From Mycobacterium palustre (GTDB taxonomy: Bacteria > Actinomycetota > Actinomycetes > Mycobacteriales > Mycobacteriaceae), in NCBI RefSeq assembly GCF_002101785.1, contig NZ_LQPJ01000095.1, positions 1 to 64,000 of the forward strand: a DNA stretch of 64,000 nt, in the 5' to 3' direction. The notes beneath the pieces are model-generated. The model saw only the letters and a program-made list of their open reading frames with translations, did no database searches and was not told the origin of the DNA. Below, piece after piece: positions 60,167-64,000 of this stretch. The stretch's first letter is position 1. Each line of letters begins with the position of its first letter. A program made the translations under genes and the position numbers.

Positions 60167-61338
60167 TGCGCGGCGGTCGGGATCGTCAGGTTGGCCCCGG
60201 TGTCGGCGTCGAAAACCGCGACCTTCGCCGTGTCCAGGGCCAGCTCGATCGGCTGCCCGACCGCCGCCTTCGACTCCGCGGGAACCCTTGCCACGAACTG
60301 GTTTTCGTGCACCTCACCCTGCGCCTCCAGCTCGTCCAGCTGGGCCGCGTGCACGGCCGGACCCGCGGTGGCGAAGTACAGGTACTTGTCGGCGCCCAGC
60401 GATTCGACCAGGTCGACCTTCACCTCGAAGGTCAGCGCCCGGATGCGCTGATACCCGTCGATCAACGCGGCGTCGGCCAGGTGCTCGGGGCGCACCCCGA
60501 CGATGACGTTCCGCGGCGTGGGGTGCTGGTCGATCACCTGCCGCACGTCCGGCGCCAGCATCACCTCACCGAACGACAGGGTCACCCCGGCCGGCGTCAA
60601 GGTGGCGGGGAAGAAATTCATCGCCGGCGAACCGATGAACCCCGCCACGAACAGATTCGCCGGGCGTTCGTAGAGCTCCTCGGGGGTCCCTACCTGTTGC
60701 GCCACACCGGCGTGCATCACCACCACGCGATCGCCCAGGGTCATCGCCTCGGTCTGGTCGTGGGTCACGTAAACGGTTGTGGTGCCCAATCTGCGCTGCA
60801 GCCGGGCGATCTCGCCGCGCATCTGCACCCGCAGCTTGGCATCGAGGTTCGACAGCGGCTCGTCCATCAAAAACGCCTTGGGATGGCGCACGATCGCGCG
60901 CCCCATCGCCACCCGCTGCCGTTGCCCTCCGGACAACTGCGACGGCTTGCGGTCCAGGAGCTCGGTCAGGTCTAGGATTTTCGCGGTCTCCTCGACCTTC
61001 TGTGCGATGTCGGCCTTCTTCATCTTGGCCAGCGTCAGCGGGAACGCGATGTTCTGGCGCACCGTCATGTGGGGGTAGAGCGCGTAGGACTGGAACACCA
61101 TCGCGATGTCGCGGTCTTTGGGCGCCTTCTCGTTCATCCGCTCGCCGCCGATGCGCAGCTCGCCCGACGAGATGTCCTCGAGGCCGGCAATCATGTTCAA
61201 CGTGGTGGTCTTGCCGCACCCGGAAGGCCCCACCAGGATCAGGAATTCGCCGTCGGCGATGGTGAGGCTCAGGTCCCGCACCGCCGTCGCACCGTCGGCG
61301 TAACTCTTGTGCACGTGTTCCAACACGATCTCGGCCAT
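60163..61338 (-). CDS. sugC: Trehalose importer ATPase SugC
   Basis: A 391-aa MsmX/MalK-type ATPase energising the LpqY-SugABC importer. Walker A is GPSGCGKT, the Q-loop lies in [13 protein letters not shown], the signature is LSGGQRQR and Walker B is [18 protein letters not shown]-terminal regulatory OB/TOBE domain (about residues 240-391) includes VGVRPEHL. In M. tuberculosis the complex recycles trehalose released from mycomembrane assembly and is needed for virulence. It follows sugB by a few bases and overlaps the SUFU gene at its end. Confidence 0.94.
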   Translation of the reverse strand: MAEIVLEHVHKSYADGATAVRDLSLTIADGEFLILVGPSGCGKTTTLNMIAGLEDISSGELRIGGERMNEKAPKDRDIAMVFQSYALYPHMTVRQNIAFPLTLAKMKKADIAQKVEETAKILDLTELLDRKPSQLSGGQRQRVAMGRAIVRHPKAFLMDEPLSNLDAKLRVQMRGEIARLQRRLGTTTVYVTHDQTEAMTLGDRVVVMHAGVAQQVGTPEELYERPANLFVAGFIGSPAMNFFPATLTPAGVTLSFGEVMLAPDVRQVIDQHPTPRNVIVGVRPEHLADAALIDGYQRIRALTFEVKVDLVESLGADKYLYFATAGPAVHAAQLDELEAQGEVHENQFVARVPAESKAAVGQPIELALDTAKVAVFDADTGANLTIPTAAQ

Positions 61339-61342
61339 CGCG

Positions 61343-62171
61343 CTACCCCTTCACCGCGCCAGAGGTCAACCCGGCGACAATACGTCGTTGAAAGATCAGA
61401 ACAAAAACGATGATCGGGACGGTGATCACGACGGCACCGGCCGCGATCGACCCGGTCGGCTCCTCGAACTGCGAACTGCCACTGAAGTTCGCGATCGCCA
61501 CCGGCGCGGTGATGGCCGCCTTGGTCGCGGTCAGCGACAGCGCCAGCAACAGGTCGTTCCAGGCGAAGATGAACACCAAGATCGCCGCGGTCACCAGCCC
61601 CGGCGCGGCCAGCGGGACGATCACCTTGCGAAACGCCTGCCCGGGCGTGGCGCCGTCCATCTTCGCCGCCTTCTCCAGATCCCACGGGATCTCCCGGAAA
61701 AACGCCGACAACGTGTAAATGGCAAGGGGCAGCGCAAAAGTGATGTAGGGCAAAATCAGGCCCGGCCAGGTGTCGAACAGGCCGAGCCGGCGTTCGATGT
61801 TGAACAGCGGCGTCACCAACGAGATCGCCGGGAACATCGTGATCAGCAGCGCCGCCCCGACAAGCAGTCGCTTGCCCGGAAAGCTCAGCCGCGCGATCGC
61901 ATACGCCGCCATCGCGCCGAATAGCACCGCGATCGCAGTGGTGATCAAACCGATCCCGACGGAGTTGACCAGCGCCGAGCTGAAGAAGTCGCCGCGGAAG
62001 ATGCCGCGGTAGTTGTCCAGCGTCACCGTCGACGGAATCAGCCTGCCGTCCTTGACCATTGACGACGGCTTGAGCGACAGGCTGAGGATCCACAGCACGG
62101 GCACCAGCGCATAGGCGACCACCAATGCGTCGATGACTGACCAGAAGACGGTCCGCCGCGCACCGCCCAAT

Positions 62172-62182
<11 letters not shown>
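61343..62182 (-). CDS. sugB: Trehalose importer permease SugB
   Basis: A 279-aa MalG-type permease with six helices. The EAA loop, which docks on SugC, lies in [27 protein letters not shown], and the preceding segment [19 protein letters not shown] is typical. The N-terminus ([21 protein letters not shown]) is the first helix. ATG 62182 overlaps the last 11 bases of sugA, so the genes are coupled. Together with SugA it forms the trehalose channel. Confidence 0.92.

Positions 62183-64000
<1,818 letters not shown>

Overview
The window is high-GC mycobacterial DNA from a slow-growing Mycobacterium, most likely a non-tuberculous species of the M. avium-complex type. Gene by gene it follows, in inverted orientation, the M. 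tuberculosis segment from oppB (Rv1283c) to lpqY (Rv1235). Protein lengths agree closely with the H37Rv products as I remember them (oppB 325 aa, oppD 612, lpqZ 286, mdh 329, corA 366). No tRNA, rRNA, CRISPR array, intact insertion sequence or prophage was seen. Gene names rest on recalled similarity and synteny, not on a search.

Layout. 0-6 kb: end of an unknown gene, then the oppBCDA peptide importer. 6-11 kb: an alpha/beta hydrolase and an SbcC/SbcD-like ATPase-nuclease pair. 11-12 kb: a decayed 13E12-family (DUF222/HNH) gene. 12-17.4 kb: a SixA-type phosphatase, the lipoproteins LprB and LprC, and a two-gene ABC exporter. 17.5-23.3 kb: a secreted DUF732 protein, embR, and two tandem PknH-type kinases. 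23.3-25.3 kb: abmR, the probable Mcr11 small RNA and the Rv1264-type adenylyl cyclase. 25.3-27.7 kb: amidase, HIT protein and an F420-type nitroreductase-like protein. 27.8-33 kb: a 1325-aa double-GGDEF/EAL membrane protein and a luciferase-like oxidoreductase, neither present at this place in M. tuberculosis. 33-43 kb: FAD monooxygenase, udgB, tap, an FAD-linked oxidase, cyp130 with its TetR gene, an acyltransferase, deaD and lprE. 43-50 kb: a small unknown protein, a nuclease/helicase fusion, an MFS pump and a membrane protein. 50-58 kb: kgd, a short-chain dehydrogenase, lpqZ, malic enzyme and mdh. 58-64 kb: corA, a pair of opposed 20-bp repeat arrays, a SUFU-domain protein, and the trehalose importer genes sugC-sugB-sugA-lpqY, with lpqY cut by the window end.

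Functional groupings. There are two solute importers (opp for peptides, LpqY-SugABC for trehalose), a Ser/Thr kinase to EmbR signalling unit, a cAMP/sRNA unit (adenylyl cyclase, AbmR, Mcr11) and a TCA/C4 unit (kgd, malic enzyme, mdh). Many neighbours overlap by ATGA or GTGA, so operons are tightly coupled.

Compared with H37Rv from memory, relBE, vapBC, the PE_PGRS gene, lprA, Rv1268c-Rv1269c and Rv1279 are absent here. The second kinase, the GGDEF/EAL protein, the luciferase-like enzyme, the malic enzyme and the SUFU gene are extra. The most interesting non-coding signals are a 40-bp element shared upstream of the DUF732 gene and embR, the TTACA repeat cluster between abmR and the Mcr11 locus, and a family of opposed 20-bp-period GTGTGA repeats at 33.0 and 59.3-59.6 kb.
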